Below, one piece after another: positions 6,279 to 6,384 of a stretch of 6,384 nt of DNA; the stretch's first letter is position 1, and every line of letters begins with the position of its first letter. The position numbers and the translations under genes were made by a program. Under the pieces are notes generated by a model. It was given only the letters and a program-made list of their open reading frames with translations. It ran no database searches and was not told the DNA's origin. This DNA is from an uncultured Aeromonadales bacterium. GTDB taxonomy: Bacteria; Pseudomonadota; Gammaproteobacteria; Enterobacterales; Succinivibrionaceae. The DNA lies in NCBI GenBank assembly GCA_902796095.1, contig CADBNP010000105.1, forward strand, positions 1-6,384, given 5' to 3'.

Positions 6279-6384
6279 GTGTGCTTAACCGAATATTACG
6301 AACAGAAAAATCTCCTGTGGTTTTGGGAGGATGGATTTAAAGAAGGGTATAAAGAAGGGTTTGAAGAAGAGTATAAAAAAGCAA
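6279..6384 (+). CDS. second solo Rpn-like tail gene, partial at the window end
   Basis: GTG start at 6279 at the position equivalent to the ATG at 5997; 35 codons are visible, VCLTEYYEQKNLLWFWEDGF followed by KEGYKEGFEEEYKKA. The first 23 residues closely match the upstream copy, with changes D7Y and K16W; the following charged repeat diverges (GYKEGFEE against GKEEGRKE). GAGG 8 bases before GTG is a better ribosome binding site than in the upstream copy. The C-terminus, which is where Rpn tails vary most, is outside the window, so intactness cannot be judged. Confidence 0.55.
   Translation, partial: MCLTEYYEQKNLLWFWEDGFKEGYKEGFEEEYKKA

Larger units (their letters stand above)
5882..6384 (+). 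repeat. tandem direct repeat, unit about 283 bp, at least two junctions
   Basis: The gene tail at 5882-5932 recurs at 6165-6215 (offset 283, 49/51 identical). The spacer, ribosome binding site and gene start at 5933-6050 recur at 6216-6332 (offset 282-283): shared blocks include GCTGATTTTAC, ATTTTCT.CGTTCA, GGTAAC, TGTGCTTAAC and CAGAAAAATCTCCT. The order tail-spacer-head-tail-spacer-head shows serial duplication. The third unit continues past the window end. Confidence 0.85.

Noticed and set aside
5882..6384. CRISPR array or insertion-sequence ends as an explanation of the repeats
   Set aside because: The repeats are long, coding and directly adjacent, with no short regular repeat/spacer pattern, no terminal inverted repeats and no transposase domain.

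Overview
The window holds two unrelated blocks. Positions 1-5288 carry one minus-strand gene cluster of four genes. Positions 5289-6384 are an AT-rich divergent spacer followed by a plus-strand tandem array of very short genes. The coding DNA is of moderate GC. The tandem genes resemble the C-terminal tails of Rpn/YhgA-like PD-(D/E)XK proteins, which are often amplified in anaerobic gut and rumen bacteria. A radical-SAM activase gene also fits an anaerobe. My best guess is a gammaproteobacterium of the Succinivibrionaceae type, but nothing in the window (no rRNA, no housekeeping marker) proves it.

Minus-strand cluster, in order of transcription: (1) a 565-residue coiled-coil protein with a small globular C-terminal domain (5288->3591); (2) a 390-residue protein with three four-cysteine zinc ribbons, Ser-rich linkers and a C-terminal FHA domain (3514->2342); (3) a small radical-SAM protein of the NrdG/activase type (2286->1531, start uncertain); (4) a AAA+ ATPase whose C-terminal half is a ClpB/ClpA-type unfoldase module and whose N-terminal half looks like an AAA+ domain that has lost its Walker A motif (1520->beyond the window edge). 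The gaps are 76, 55 and 10 bases, all genes share one strand, and good Shine-Dalgarno sequences precede genes 1, 2 and 4, so an operon is likely. A TATAAT element at 5462-5467 is the best visible promoter candidate.

Taken together, the cluster pairs a phosphothreonine reader (FHA), a scaffold-like coiled coil, a radical-SAM activase with no visible glycyl-radical partner, and a Clp-like remodelling ATPase. I do not recognise this as a named, characterised system. It reads as a signalling-linked protein-remodelling or conflict/defence locus, and more of its genes probably lie past position 1.

Right-hand block: from about 5882 a unit of about 283 bases is repeated in tandem. The first unit keeps only a tail fragment, the second encodes an intact 72-residue protein, and the third starts with GTG and runs off the window. 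Each of the two later units has its own ribosome binding site. They may be solo versions of the Rpn C-terminal tail, a part known in E. coli Rpn genes to be made separately as an inhibitor of the full-length nuclease toxin.
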